The translations under genes and the position numbers were made by a program. This document shows, piece after piece, positions 17,367-26,209 of a DNA stretch of 64,000 bases; positions within the stretch are counted from its first letter, which is position 1; each line of letters begins with the position of its first letter. Under the pieces are notes generated by a model. It was not told where the DNA came from. It saw only the letters and a program-made list of their open reading frames with translations, and did not search any database. This stretch comes from Virgibacillus proomii (GTDB taxonomy: Bacteria; Bacillota; Bacilli; Bacillales; Amphibacillaceae), in assembly GCF_900162615.1 (NCBI RefSeq), contig NZ_FUFN01000010.1, positions 1,890,519 to 1,954,518 on the forward strand, written 5' to 3'.

Positions 17367-18602
17367 GTGTCAAAAGAAAGAATTCTTATTATTGCTGTCA
17401 AACAGCCATCGCAGGATCAAGACCAATTCGACTCATCACTAGCTGAACTACAATCTTTAAGTGATACAGCAGGTGGAAAAGTCATCCATATCGTTACACA
17501 AAAGCGGGATAAGATTCATCCTGCTACATATATTGGTTCAGGAAAAATAGAAGATATAAAATCGTTGATTAAAGAAAGTGCAATTGATTTAGTTATCTCT
17601 AACGATGAGTTATCTCCTGGTCAGTTACGAAATCTAGGGAGCTTCTTTGGTGTACGCATTATTGATCGAAGCCAATTGATTTTAGATATTTTCGCACAAC
17701 GTGCCCGTACAAAAGAGGGGAAGCTGCAAGTAGAACTTGCACAGCTTGAATATATGCTGCCGAGATTGCGAGGACAAGGTATTGAGCTGTCACGTCTTGG
17801 TGGAGGTATTGGAACGAGAGGGCCCGGAGAAACAAAATTAGAGACAGATCAACGCCATATTCGGAGACGAATACATGATATTAAACAGCGACTACATACA
17901 GTCGTAAAGCAAAGAGAGCAATATCGCAAGCGGCGTAAGACGAATGATGTATTTCAAATAGCTATTGTTGGCTATACGAATGCAGGTAAATCGACGCTCT
18001 TTAATCGGCTAACCAATAGTAATTCTTTGGAAGAAGATCAATTATTTGCTACCCTTGATCCTCTGACAAGGCAAATCCAGCTTCCATCAGGGATGCAGGT
18101 GCTACTTACAGATACAGTTGGTTTTCTACAAGATTTACCAACTTCATTAATCGCAGCTTTTAAATCTACTTTGGAAGAGGTCACGGAAGCCGATTTTCTT
18201 ATTCATATGGTTGATGGATCACATCCGAATCTAAATAAGCAACAGGATACGGTATTAGAATTGTTAAAAGAGTTGAATGCGCATACGATTCCAATGCTTA
18301 CCGTTTATAATAAAAAAGATCTTATCAAACAGGATGTTATTCCAATTAATCATCCTCACCTATTTATTAGCGCTTATGAAGCAGCTGATATTAATCGCGT
18401 CCTAACGACGATAGAACATCTATTAAAAAAAGAATGGGAATACTATGCGGTTTCGCTACCGCCGGATCAAGGCAAACTGTTACAGCAATTGGAACGAAAT
18501 ACAATTATTGAGAAAAAACAATTTGATGAAATTAGACAAGTATATGAAGTAAAAGGATATATGCGAAATGAGATTCCGTTAAATCGGTTATTAGAGGAGT
18601 AA
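17367..18602 (+). CDS. hflX: GTPase HflX (YnbA)
   Basis: Ribosome-associated GTPase that splits stalled or hibernating 70S ribosomes, for example after heat stress. 411 residues. N-terminal HflX domain with THPATYIGSGK-like HPATYIGSGKIED, glycine-rich segment GGGIGTRGPGETKLE near residue 148, P-loop VGYTNAGKST near 200, G3 DTVGF and G4 NKKD. The GTG at 17367 with AAAGAGG upstream fits homologues. ynbB follows after 10 bp. Confidence 0.95.
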   Translation: MSKERILIIAVKQPSQDQDQFDSSLAELQSLSDTAGGKVIHIVTQKRDKIHPATYIGSGKIEDIKSLIKESAIDLVISNDELSPGQLRNLGSFFGVRIIDRSQLILDIFAQRARTKEGKLQVELAQLEYMLPRLRGQGIELSRLGGGIGTRGPGETKLETDQRHIRRRIHDIKQRLHTVVKQREQYRKRRKTNDVFQIAIVGYTNAGKSTLFNRLTNSNSLEEDQLFATLDPLTRQIQLPSGMQVLLTDTVGFLQDLPTSLIAAFKSTLEEVTEADFLIHMVDGSHPNLNKQQDTVLELLKELNAHTIPMLTVYNKKDLIKQDVIPINHPHLFISAYEAADINRVLTTIEHLLKKEWEYYAVSLPPDQGKLLQQLERNTIIEKKQFDEIRQVYEVKGYMRNEIPLNRLLEE

Positions 18603-18612
18603 CAGAAATAAA

Positions 18613-19839
18613 ATGGTAGAACAGTTAGCAAAACAAGCAGAAAAAGATTGTAAAGAACAGCATGAAGAAATAAATCGAATGGTTGAAGTTAATCAAAAAC
18701 GGGTATTAGATGCGTTTCGTCAACATCGAGTAAGCGATAGTCATTTTCATTCGACCAGCGGTTATGGGTATGACGATCTGGGCCGTGAAGTATTAGAAAA
18801 AATTTATGCAACGGTTTTTGGCGGTGAAGACGCTCTTGTTCGACCGCAAATCGTTTCAGGAACTCATGCTATTACAACTGCCTTATTTGGGGTGCTTCGT
18901 CCTGGTGATGAGTTGATTTATATTACGGGAAAACCTTATGATACCTTAGAAGAAGTTATTGGAATACGGGGGAGCAATGCTGGCTCTTTACGCGATTTTC
19001 AAGTTGATTATCAGCATGTGGATCTATTGGAAAATGGTGGAATTAATTTTCCTGCTGTCAAACAAGCAATAACGGAAAAAACAAAAGTAATCGGCATTCA
19101 GCGCTCAAAAGGTTATGATGATCGACCTTCTTTTACGATCGAAGAAATAAAGGAAATGATCCAATTTGTCAAATCCATTAATCCGCATTTAATTGTATTT
19201 GTGGATAATTGTTATGGCGAATTCGCTGAGGTACAAGAACCGCCACATGTAAGTGCTGACTTAGTCGCTGGTTCGTTAATTAAAAACCCTGGTGGAGGAT
19301 TAGTGCGAGCAGGTGGTTATATTGTTGGTAAAGAAGCATTGATTTTGCAGTGTGCAAACAGATTAACTGCTCCAGGACTGGGAAAAGAAAGTGGCGCTAC
19401 TTTCAATGTTCTGCAAGAAATGTATCAAGGCTTCTTTCTTGCTCCACATGTAGTTGGCGAAGCGTTAAAGGGAGCTATTTTCACGGCTCGATTTATGGAA
19501 TTGGCTGGCTATATATCTTCACCAAAGTTTAATGAAAACAGAACTGATTTAATTCAATCGGTAACATTTAATAATAAAGAAGAGATGATAACTTTTTGTC
19601 AAGCCATTCAGGAAAATTCACCTGTCAACTCCTATGTTAAGCCTTATCCAAGCGAAATGCCTGGATATGAGGATGAAGTAATCATGGCTGCTGGTACATT
19701 TATCCAAGGTGCTAGTATTGAATTATCTGCAGACGGACCATTGCGCCCGCCGTATATTGCCTTTGTTCAAGGTGGATTAACATATGCCCATGTTAAGATA
19801 GCGCTAATCGAGTCATTAAGAAAATTACAAATAAAGTGA
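18613..19839 (+). CDS. ynbB: PLP-dependent YnbB (aluminium resistance / Met-gamma-lyase-like)
   Basis: Fold-type I PLP enzyme of the family misnamed aluminium resistance protein; substrate unknown. 408 residues. The cofactor lysine sits in DLVAGSLIKNPGGG (about residue 220), with VDNCYGEF upstream holding the conserved Asp. ATG 18613 lies 10 bp after hflX, so probably one operon. The last two codons and the TGA stop (19831-19839) belong to the end of a family B element, so the native C-terminus has been replaced by at least Ile-Lys. Confidence 0.9.
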   Translation: MVEQLAKQAEKDCKEQHEEINRMVEVNQKRVLDAFRQHRVSDSHFHSTSGYGYDDLGREVLEKIYATVFGGEDALVRPQIVSGTHAITTALFGVLRPGDELIYITGKPYDTLEEVIGIRGSNAGSLRDFQVDYQHVDLLENGGINFPAVKQAITEKTKVIGIQRSKGYDDRPSFTIEEIKEMIQFVKSINPHLIVFVDNCYGEFAEVQEPPHVSADLVAGSLIKNPGGGLVRAGGYIVGKEALILQCANRLTAPGLGKESGATFNVLQEMYQGFFLAPHVVGEALKGAIFTARFMELAGYISSPKFNENRTDLIQSVTFNNKEEMITFCQAIQENSPVNSYVKPYPSEMPGYEDEVIMAAGTFIQGASIELSADGPLRPPYIAFVQGGLTYAHVKIALIESLRKLQIK

Positions 19840-19981
19840 AACTTCATTCCGTAGAACGCTTTTTACACGGCATGTTCGTTAAACGAATCGGGCATTTACT
19901 TGCAGTTAGATCCTCCCACCTAACCTCCTAGTTCTTTCCTCGTAGCAGGAAGTGGAGGTCTTACTGCAAGTTACATGCGGG
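19831..19981 (-). mobile_element. Family B palindrome-associated element, copy B6 (inverted)
   Basis: 151 bp; on the minus strand it starts CCCGCATG after TTTAT (19982-19986) and ends CACTTTAT. Left stem is ACTTGCAGT with ACTGCAAGT, where other copies have AGGTGCCGT with ACGGCACCT: three base pairs replaced by compensating pairs. The middle hairpin is deleted. It overlaps the 3' end of ynbB and supplies its stop codon. Confidence 0.8.
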
Positions 19982-20018
19982 ATAAATGGTTTGTAATGGA
20001 ATAGTTAAGGGAAGTAAT

Positions 20019-20105
20019 AAAAGAGCGGGAAGGTGGCGACCTCTAAAAGTTAGACTTATCATTCTAACTTTCGGGGGGTTGGTACTGTGATAACGCTCTT
20101 TTTTA
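20019..20105 (+). terminator. Nested hairpin, probable hflX-ynbB terminator
   Basis: Outer stem AAAAGAGCG (20019-20027) pairs with CGCTCTTTT (20094-20102) and runs into T's. Inside lies a second hairpin, AAAGTTAGA near 20045 with CTAACTTT near 20064. The inner part resembles the CTCTAAAAGTTAGAC end hairpin of some IS3-family elements, so this may be a domesticated IS end. Confidence 0.55.
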
Positions 20106-20182
20106 CTTTTCTATTAAGCAAACCATATCCTTTATGGTAATATATTCATAGCTACGTGAAAACTTAAATTTGGGAAAATGCG

Positions 20183-20233
20183 TGTAAGAAAACCTAACAT
20201 GTAATTGACATGTTAGAATACATAACATATAAT
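20183..20233 (+). promoter_or_regulatory. glnR-glnA promoter with two GlnR boxes
   Basis: Promoter TTGACA (20205-20210), 17-bp spacer, TATAAT (20228-20233). Two perfect TGTNA-N7-TNACA sites: 20183-20199 (TGTAAGAAAACCTAACA) and 20211-20227 (TGTTAGAATACATAACA). The second fills the spacer exactly, so bound GlnR must block RNA polymerase: autorepression under nitrogen excess. Confidence 0.92.
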
Positions 20234-20264
20234 GAAAAAGAATTATTTTTTAGGGGGTCATGAA

Positions 20265-20663
20265 TTGAATGATAAGGATCGTCGTTCGATGCCTTTATTT
20301 GCCATAGGTATTGTGATGAAGTTAACGGAATTAACAGCAAGGCAAATAAGGTATTATGAGGAGCACGGTTTAATTCACCCAGAAAGAACAAGTGGTAATC
20401 AACGTTTATTTTCGTTTAATGATGTGGATCGTTTGCTAGAAATCAAAGATTACTTGGATAAAGGTCTCAATATTGCTGGTATTAAGTTGCTTTTAGAAGA
20501 AGATAATACTAAGCAAAAAAATGATAAAAAAGTTTCAGAATCATCCAATCTATCTGATAGAGAATTGCGTGAAATTTTAAGGAATGAATTGAAAGATCCA
20601 AGCTTTCACATAAAAACAAATTTACGGCAAGGAGAACTTTCCAGGTTTTTCATTAACTTTTAG
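20265..20663 (+). CDS. glnR: Transcriptional repressor GlnR (MerR family)
   Basis: Nitrogen-excess repressor of glnRA and other nitrogen genes, activated by feedback-inhibited glutamine synthetase. 132 residues. Winged-helix MerR domain with MPLFAIGIVMKLTELTARQI and IRYYEEHGLI, then a basic C-terminal tail. I chose the TTG at 20265, 7 nt after TAGGGGG, because it gives the family N-terminus; the in-frame ATG at 20232 overlaps the -10. First gene of glnR-glnA. Confidence 0.95.
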   Translation: MNDKDRRSMPLFAIGIVMKLTELTARQIRYYEEHGLIHPERTSGNQRLFSFNDVDRLLEIKDYLDKGLNIAGIKLLLEEDNTKQKNDKKVSESSNLSDRELREILRNELKDPSFHIKTNLRQGELSRFFINF

Positions 20664-20668
20664 TTTTT

Positions 20669-20714
20669 AAATAGGAAAACAAATGGGAATCTTCAACTAT
20701 TTGTTTTCCTATTT
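20669..20714 (+). promoter_or_regulatory. 16-bp perfect hairpin between glnR and glnA
   Basis: AAATAGGAAAACAAAT (20669-20684) and ATTTGTTTTCCTATTT (20699-20714) pair perfectly around a 14-nt loop. No T run follows, so it is more likely a stabiliser, processing site or partial attenuator than a terminator. Confidence 0.7.
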
Positions 20715-20745
20715 CAAATAAAAAATATTTATAGGAGGACAATTT

Positions 20746-22083
20746 ATGGGACAAGGTTATACGAGAGAAGATGTGGTAAGACGGATTAAGGAGGAAAATG
20801 TGCGATTCATTCGTCTGCAATTTACAGATATGCTAGGCACGATCAAAAATGTAGAAATTCCTCTGAGCCAATTAGACAAAGCGTTAGATAATAAAATGAT
20901 GTTTGATGGTTCATCCATTGAAGGCTTTGTTCGTATCGAGGAATCAGATATGTATTTATATCCTGATTTAGACACATTTGTTGTATTCCCATGGACATCG
21001 GATAAAGGTAAGGTTGCTCGCTTCATTTGTGACATCTATAAAACCGATGGAACACCGTTTGAAGGAGATCCACGTTATAATTTAAAAAGAAACTTGAAGA
21101 AAATGCAAGAACTTGGATTTGATGCGTTTAATATTGGAACAGAGCCTGAATTTTTCCTTTTTAAACTAGATGATAAAGGCGAACCATCTTTAGAGTTAAA
21201 TGATCATGGCGGTTATTTTGACCTTGCCCCAACGGATTTAGGAGAGAATTGCCGTAGAGACATTGTATTAGAACTAGAAGAAATGGGCTTTGAAATTGAA
21301 GCTTCTCATCATGAAGTGGCTCCTGGACAGCATGAAATTGACTTTAAATATTCTGATGCCGTGAAGCATGCTGATGATATTCAAACATTTAAATTGGTTG
21401 TAAAAACAATAGCAAGAAAGCATAATTTGCACGCTACATTTATGCCTAAACCATTATTCGGAGTAAACGGATCTGGAATGCATGTAAATATGTCCTTATT
21501 TAAAAATGGTGAAAATGCTTTTTATGATAAAAATGGCGAGATGGGATTAAGTAAAACAGCTTTTCAATTTATTTCTGGTATTATTAAGCATGCAAGCAGT
21601 TTTACAGCAATTACTAATCCAACCGTTAACTCATATAAACGATTAGTTCCCGGCTATGAGGCACCTAGCTACATTGCTTGGTCAGGTGCAAACCGAAGCT
21701 GTTTGATGCGTATTCCTAATTCTCGTGGTATTAGTACTCGTGTTGAAGCGCGCAGTGTCGATCCATCAGCTAATCCTTACTTAGCATTAGCTGCTCTATT
21801 AGCCGCTGGTTTAGATGGGATAGAAAATAAATTGACTCCGCCTCCTGCAGTCGACCGAAACATTTATGTGATGACGAAAGAAGAACGTGAAGAAAATGGC
21901 GTTCATGATCTTCCTAGTACATTAGCGGATGCATTAGAGAAATTAAAGAAAAGTGATGTGATCATTAATTCATTAGGCGATCACTTATTTGAACATTTTA
22001 TAGAAGCTAAAGAAATCGAATGGGAAATGTTCAAAACACAAGTCCACCCTTGGGAAAGAGAACAATATTTGAGAATGTATTAA
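20746..22083 (+). CDS. glnA: Glutamine synthetase, GSI-alpha
   Basis: ATP-dependent glutamate plus ammonia to glutamine; also the nitrogen sensor that activates GlnR and TnrA when feedback inhibited. 445 residues, the usual Bacillus GSI-alpha length with no adenylylation insert. Motifs: FDGSSIEGF near residue 53, GTEPEFFLFK, NGSGMHVN-type GVNGSGMHVN, and the loop NRSCLMRIP. ATG 20746 has ATAGGAGGA upstream. Confidence 0.98.
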   Translation: MGQGYTREDVVRRIKEENVRFIRLQFTDMLGTIKNVEIPLSQLDKALDNKMMFDGSSIEGFVRIEESDMYLYPDLDTFVVFPWTSDKGKVARFICDIYKTDGTPFEGDPRYNLKRNLKKMQELGFDAFNIGTEPEFFLFKLDDKGEPSLELNDHGGYFDLAPTDLGENCRRDIVLELEEMGFEIEASHHEVAPGQHEIDFKYSDAVKHADDIQTFKLVVKTIARKHNLHATFMPKPLFGVNGSGMHVNMSLFKNGENAFYDKNGEMGLSKTAFQFISGIIKHASSFTAITNPTVNSYKRLVPGYEAPSYIAWSGANRSCLMRIPNSRGISTRVEARSVDPSANPYLALAALLAAGLDGIENKLTPPPAVDRNIYVMTKEEREENGVHDLPSTLADALEKLKKSDVIINSLGDHLFEHFIEAKEIEWEMFKTQVHPWEREQYLRMY

Positions 22084-22429
22084 AGCTTGATACAGAAGGG
22101 CTTTGTTGTGTGGGCGAAACGTTTAATTAAACCTAGTTACTCGTTTCATTCACGGAACACCCACAAAAATATACAAAAAATATTTGCTGTTTAAAATACT
22201 GTTCAGATAATTTCAAACTGAGCAGTATTTTTCTGATCCATTTTTGGTGAATATAATTTTGGTATGAAGAAAATAGCAAATTTACATTTATTGCGTTACG
22301 CTCCTCTTACTTAATAATATTAAAAGACTTGTTCCTTAGCTTAGGTAAAATCGACTTTGCGGTTTTGGAAAATTGGAATATAATAAGAAATAGGATACTT
22401 TTATTTGTCAATAGGAACAAATTGACGTT

Positions 22430-22770
22430 CCGTTACGTATCGAATCGAACGGAACTGGTTTTACACGAATATTTAAAGTCTATGAATGTTCGGATTGTCC
22501 GTTAGGTTCCCGATGTACCAAAGCGAAAGAAGGGAATCATCGAAAAATACACGATGTTGAAAATGGGAACAACAAAAAGAATCTACTAGTCAACAGCTTT
22601 CAAAAAAGGACTGGAGAAATCTAAGCAAGCGTAAAATTGACGCGGAACCAGTCTTCAGATTTCTAAAGGCTAATTTGCGTTTCACTTAAATAAAAAGAAA
22701 GAAAAATGAACTAGGATTTGCGTTCATGGCGGTGAACTTACGGAATACACCGGCAAACACCTAATTCATT
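22430..22770 (+). pseudogene. IS1182-family transposase remnant (C-terminal part)
   Basis: Broken frames read VYECSDCPLGSRCTKAKEG, then HRKIHDV, then KRKIDAEPVFRFLKANL and ELGFAFMAVNLR: the Cys-rich motif and the E-P-V-F-x-x-x-K catalytic tail of IS1182 transposases, interrupted by frameshifts and stops. The N-terminal two thirds are missing. Flanks 22084-22429 hold one weak hairpin (GTGTGGG ... CACCCACA, 22108-22170). Confidence 0.75.
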
Positions 22771-22802
22771 TATAGATAAATAACGACAACAATCCAACAA
22801 AA

Positions 22803-22841
22803 AATGGTTCCAATCATCAGTTTTTGATGTTTGGAACCATT
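22803..22841. terminator. Strong hairpin, possible bidirectional terminator
   Basis: AATGGTTCCA (22803-22812) with TGGAACCATT (22832-22841), inner CATCA/TGATG; downstream bases are T-rich. Confidence 0.6.
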
Positions 22842-22916
22842 CTTCATTATTCTCGGCTAGTTATGTCCCAACCCCATCCTTTACTTTAGATTATTGAAAT
22901 TGTCGGAGGAGGAACT

Positions 22917-23820
22917 ATGATGGATATTCAAGTCTCGCATGTCAGTAAAAGTTTTGATAAAAAGAAAGTCATAAAAGATATTACGTTCACAATTCCGACA
23001 GGTGAAATTTGTTGTTTACTTGGGCCTTTTGGTTCGGGAAAAACAACATTAATTCGCCTGATGATTGGCGCAATTATTTCAATTTGCAGACGTGCAAATG
23101 CCAAATATGAACATGTTAAAAAAGGTAGGATATATGCCGCAGAATAATGCGTTATATAACGATCTATCTGCAGAAGCCGTTTTACATTTTTTGGAGGGCT
23201 TTACCATATTGATAAACGTAAATTAGAAAATCGCATCGATGAAGTACTAGCTATAGTTGGTTTAACAGAGCATCGAAGAAAATTGGTGGCAAATATTTCT
23301 GGCGGTATGAAAAAGCGGCTTTCGCTTGCGACTGCCATTTTACATTCTCCTAAAATATTGTTCTTAGATGAACCGACAGTTGGAATCGACCCCGTTTTAC
23401 GTCGTACTATTTGGGACCATTGTTCTTTATTCCATTTTTGTCCTGCAATTAATTAAGTTCCCGGGGAACATTGGTTGGATGTTGCTCGCGATGGTTTTAT
23501 TAGCCGTGACAGCCGTTTTATTTGGTGCCACGATTTCCATTTTTGCTAGTTCAGAACTGCAAGTGGTACAAATGATCCCGTTTACCATCATTCCACAAGT
23601 GTTTTTTTCAGGGTTGATTCCCTTAGACTTGATTCCTTATCATCTCGGAAATTTGAGTTATATTATGCCTATTTATTACGGAGCAGCAGCAATCAAAGGT
23701 GTCATGGTTTATGGTGATGGTTTCTTTCAAATCTGGGGTTATCTTATCGGCCTAATCGCTTATTCATTTCTGCTATACCTAATAAACGCACAAGCATTGA
23801 AAAAATTCAGGAAACTTTAG
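22917..23820 (+). pseudogene. Decayed ABC-2 transporter: ATPase fragment joined to permease C-terminus
   Basis: The ATPase starts at ATG 22917 with Walker A GPFGSGKTT, then shifts frame near 23070-23085 and again near 23195; signature ISGGMKKRLSLA and Walker B ILFLDEPTVGIDP remain. At about 23410 the ATPase frame (VLRRTIWDH) runs into, in another frame, the last 140 residues of an ABC-2 permease (23368-23820, SSELQVVQMIPFTIIPQVFF, four or so membrane helices). The ATPase end and permease start, roughly 1 kb, are deleted. An exporter of drug or bacteriocin type originally; now non-functional. Confidence 0.85.
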
Positions 23821-24174
23821 TCTTGCTAAGTATTACAAACGATAAAAACTTGCCCAACTATCACTTTAATATGAACCTTAATAGACTTTATGAGAAAAAT
23901 GTACTTAAATTAAAATAACGCAATTTAGTGGAACAAGTCCATCTAAAAAGTCGAATCCTCAGCGTAAGAGAATTCGACGTTTTTATGTAAAAGTAAGCTT
24001 AGCGTACAAAATTTCGAAATGTTTCCTTGTATTCTTATAACCAAAAATTTAAATAACCTATTAACGTGATTGTTCATAGCCCTCTAGTAATCATAATCTA
24101 CTTCTTATGTTTAATACCTTGCTTCTGGCTTAGTTCAATGTTTTTCTATTTATTACACTATACATAATACGGAA
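23821..24174. other. Gap between transporter relic and SMR leader
   Basis: AT-rich. No gene recognised. A possible nine-codon leader ORF (ATG 24109, MFNTLLLA, stop 24135) ends 40 nt before the hairpin system at 24176, but its ribosome site is poor. Confidence 0.3.
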
Positions 24175-24175
24175 A

Positions 24176-24260
24176 ATAGGCTATTGTTGTCATATATAAA
24201 ACAACACTTTTAGTTATTAAAGAGCCTATATTACTTCTGAAATAAAAGTGCTATTTTTTA
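24176..24260 (+). promoter_or_regulatory. Interleaved stem-loops before SMR genes, candidate attenuator
   Basis: Stem A ATAGGCT (24176-24182) pairs with AGCCTAT (24223-24229), with inner TGTTGT/ACAACA. Stem B CACTTTTA (24205-24212) pairs with TAAAAGTG (24243-24250), followed by CTATTTTTTA, as in a terminator. The two interleave, so only one can form without a pseudoknot. It lacks the guanidine-I (ykkC) riboswitch motifs. Confidence 0.45.
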
Positions 24261-24376
24261 TCTTCAATCAAGATTTACTATTCCGAAAATTTACTGTTTC
24301 ATTGATATTCATTAACTCAATTGATATATTGGCTATTATGTAAGGTTTTTAGTTTAGTGTAGAAGGGGGTAATTAT

Positions 24377-24727
24377 GTGAGATTTTGGATGGGTTTATCA
24401 TTCGCTGTTGCCTTTGAAGTAATAGCTGTAATTTTTTTAAGCTATTCCTACGGTCTAACTAAATTGCTCCCAAGTATCATTGCAATCACTTTTTATTTTA
24501 TCTCCATATTATTATATATGTGGATTACCAGGGGTAAGGAAGTAGGAGTAGTAGGTGCTTTATTTGCAGGGCTTGGGACAGTAATAATCCTTTTAGTTGG
24601 ATACTTAGCATTTAATGAAAAAATATCCACACTGAAATTAATAGGTGTTGTTCTAATTTTGGCAGGGGTTGCTAGCCTAAGTCGTAAACCTAAACCTAAA
24701 CCTAAAGGAACAGGAGTGATTCAGTGA
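24377..24727 (+). CDS. Paired SMR efflux protein, subunit 1
   Basis: Small multidrug resistance family, four membrane helices in 116 residues. The conserved membrane glutamate is in AVAFEVIAVIFL near residue 14, with the family GxG-type stretch GLGTVIILLVGYLAFNE. The C-terminus is extended by basic Lys-Pro repeats (RKPKPKPKGTG), common in the longer partner of paired SMR pumps. GTG 24377 follows AAGGGGG. Its stop overlaps the next start by 4 bp (ATGA). Substrate unknown: quaternary amines, guanidinium or polyamines are all possible. Confidence 0.85.
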   Translation: MRFWMGLSFAVAFEVIAVIFLSYSYGLTKLLPSIIAITFYFISILLYMWITRGKEVGVVGALFAGLGTVIILLVGYLAFNEKISTLKLIGVVLILAGVASLSRKPKPKPKGTGVIQ

Positions 24728-25038
24728 TGGGCATAGTTATATTGTTGATTTCAACAATATGTGCTGTAACAGGTCATATCTTCGTAAAAAAATCCGAAGG
24801 GATGACGAACATAAAGTACACCGTTTTTGCTTTGCTTTCATTTTTTGCGGCGATTATTTTGTTATCTATAGCCATAAAATACATGAATATGGGTATAGCT
24901 TTTGCAATATGGTCAGGTCTATCTATTGTATTTAATAATTTATTTAACATTATTGTATACAAAGAAGAGTTTACATTTCGTAAGTTAAAAGGCTTAACTT
25001 TAATTGTTATAGGAGTAATTATTTTAGAAGCCTTTTAA
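24724..25038 (+). CDS. Paired SMR efflux protein, subunit 2
   Basis: 104 residues, four membrane helices, translationally coupled to subunit 1 through ATGA. The usual N-terminal glutamate position is replaced (ISTICAVTGHIFVKKSEG), which is seen in heterodimeric SMR pairs where one partner carries the coupling acid. MGIAFAIWSGLSIVFNNLF is the family signature helix. Both subunits are probably needed for transport. A terminator follows. Confidence 0.85.
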   Translation: MMGIVILLISTICAVTGHIFVKKSEGMTNIKYTVFALLSFFAAIILLSIAIKYMNMGIAFAIWSGLSIVFNNLFNIIVYKEEFTFRKLKGLTLIVIGVIILEAF

Positions 25039-25061
25039 TTGTATTAGGGAAATAGTTTTTC

Positions 25062-25107
25062 CATATGTCAGTATAGCTATTAAACTATGTTGGCATATGT
25101 TTTGCTC
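25062..25107 (+). terminator. SMR operon terminator
   Basis: 15-bp stem CATATGTCAGTATAG / CTATGTTGGCATATG (three wobble pairs) followed by TTTTGCTCTTTT. Confidence 0.8.
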
Positions 25108-25649
25108 TTTTAACACAATTTTCTGTCAATTAATATATAACTAAACAATTTATATATAATTATACTATATATATTTATTAAGTAAATGTCAATAATATAT
25201 TCAGAGTTGTTAAAAAGGTGATCGATAGATTAGTTATTAAAAACAAGGTCAAGGCTAGCGGATTTCGGGGAAATTCCGGAGTTCTCGTTCTTTAAACATG
25301 TGTATCAATTTGCTTAAAAAGGTTTGTGAGAAAATAAAGAAATGATTTAAAAGATTTTTATAATTTATTTTATACCATTTTTCATAACTTATTCTAACGC
25401 TTACCTTATCTATAATAAGATGTAGTCGAAATGGAGGATTCATATGGAAGAGATACGTATATTCAGTTTTTTGTATTCATTTTAAGTGTTTGTAGCAAAG
25501 TCCTTGTTTAGAAGATATGAAGAAAAATTAAAACAGATAGAAGAAATATAGGATAAATATCGAAATATTTGTTTTATCTTATGCTTTTAGTGATTACAAT
25601 ACAACGTGAACTATTAATTTATTATTTTTGCTAATAATCTAATTCAAAA

Positions 25650-25790
25650 ACATCGGTTCGAATCAAAAGGAAGGCCGACTAAAAGCGGCTAGCTGCTTTT
25701 TAGTCGGCATACCCCTGTTGCAGGGGCATGTTTTCTTTATCTTAGCAGAAGTTAGAAGTTCTCCAGTTGTGCGTGGTTAACCCGAGTTCT
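25650..25790 (+). repeat. Dispersed repeat, family A, copy 3 (uninterrupted)
   Basis: TTCGAATCAAAAGGAAGG, then hairpin GCCGACTAAAAGC...GCTTTTTAGTCGGC, hairpin CCCCTGTTGCAGGGG, then GCATGTTTTCTTTATCTTAG and AGAAGTTCTCCAG. TTTAT at 25736-25740 is the empty counterpart of the site occupied by element B5. 25108-25649 and 25791-26209 hold no gene I can support; a short Met-start frame at 25444 stops after 13 codons. Confidence 0.75.
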
Positions 25791-26209
25791 TGCTTATTCA
25801 GGACTTGGGTTGATCTACTCCTTCATGAAGAAGAATTTCATGGAATAAAGCTTATTCTTTACAAACAAAGTTTTTCTTTTATTGGAAAGTAACTAATTAT
25901 TCGAGATCAAAATAATTGTATGTATAAGCTGGAATAAGATTATTGTGGTGTGGAGTACAAGCTCTTTGTCTTTTTGATATTAATAAAATATTTACAGGGG
26001 CAGTGGATTATTTCCACTCTCTTATAAACTGCTTGATTAACTGAAAAAACAATACATTTATTTTTTGGTTTGACCGTTCACGACGACGAACAGCGTTAGG
26101 AAATTCAGTATTATTTCTCTCACGCTCTTGTTTAATTCAAAATTTTTATGCATAAGAAAGAAATTGCTTTCATTTTATCGTATTATAGAAGAGAGGGGAG
26201 GTGTCCGTA

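Noticed and set aside
24176..24376. Guanidine-I (ykkC) riboswitch before the SMR pair
   Set aside because: None of the conserved ACGR-type motifs or the expected fold is present.
25255..25443. 62-codon minus-strand ORF
   Set aside because: AT-rich, no ribosome site, no recognisable family.
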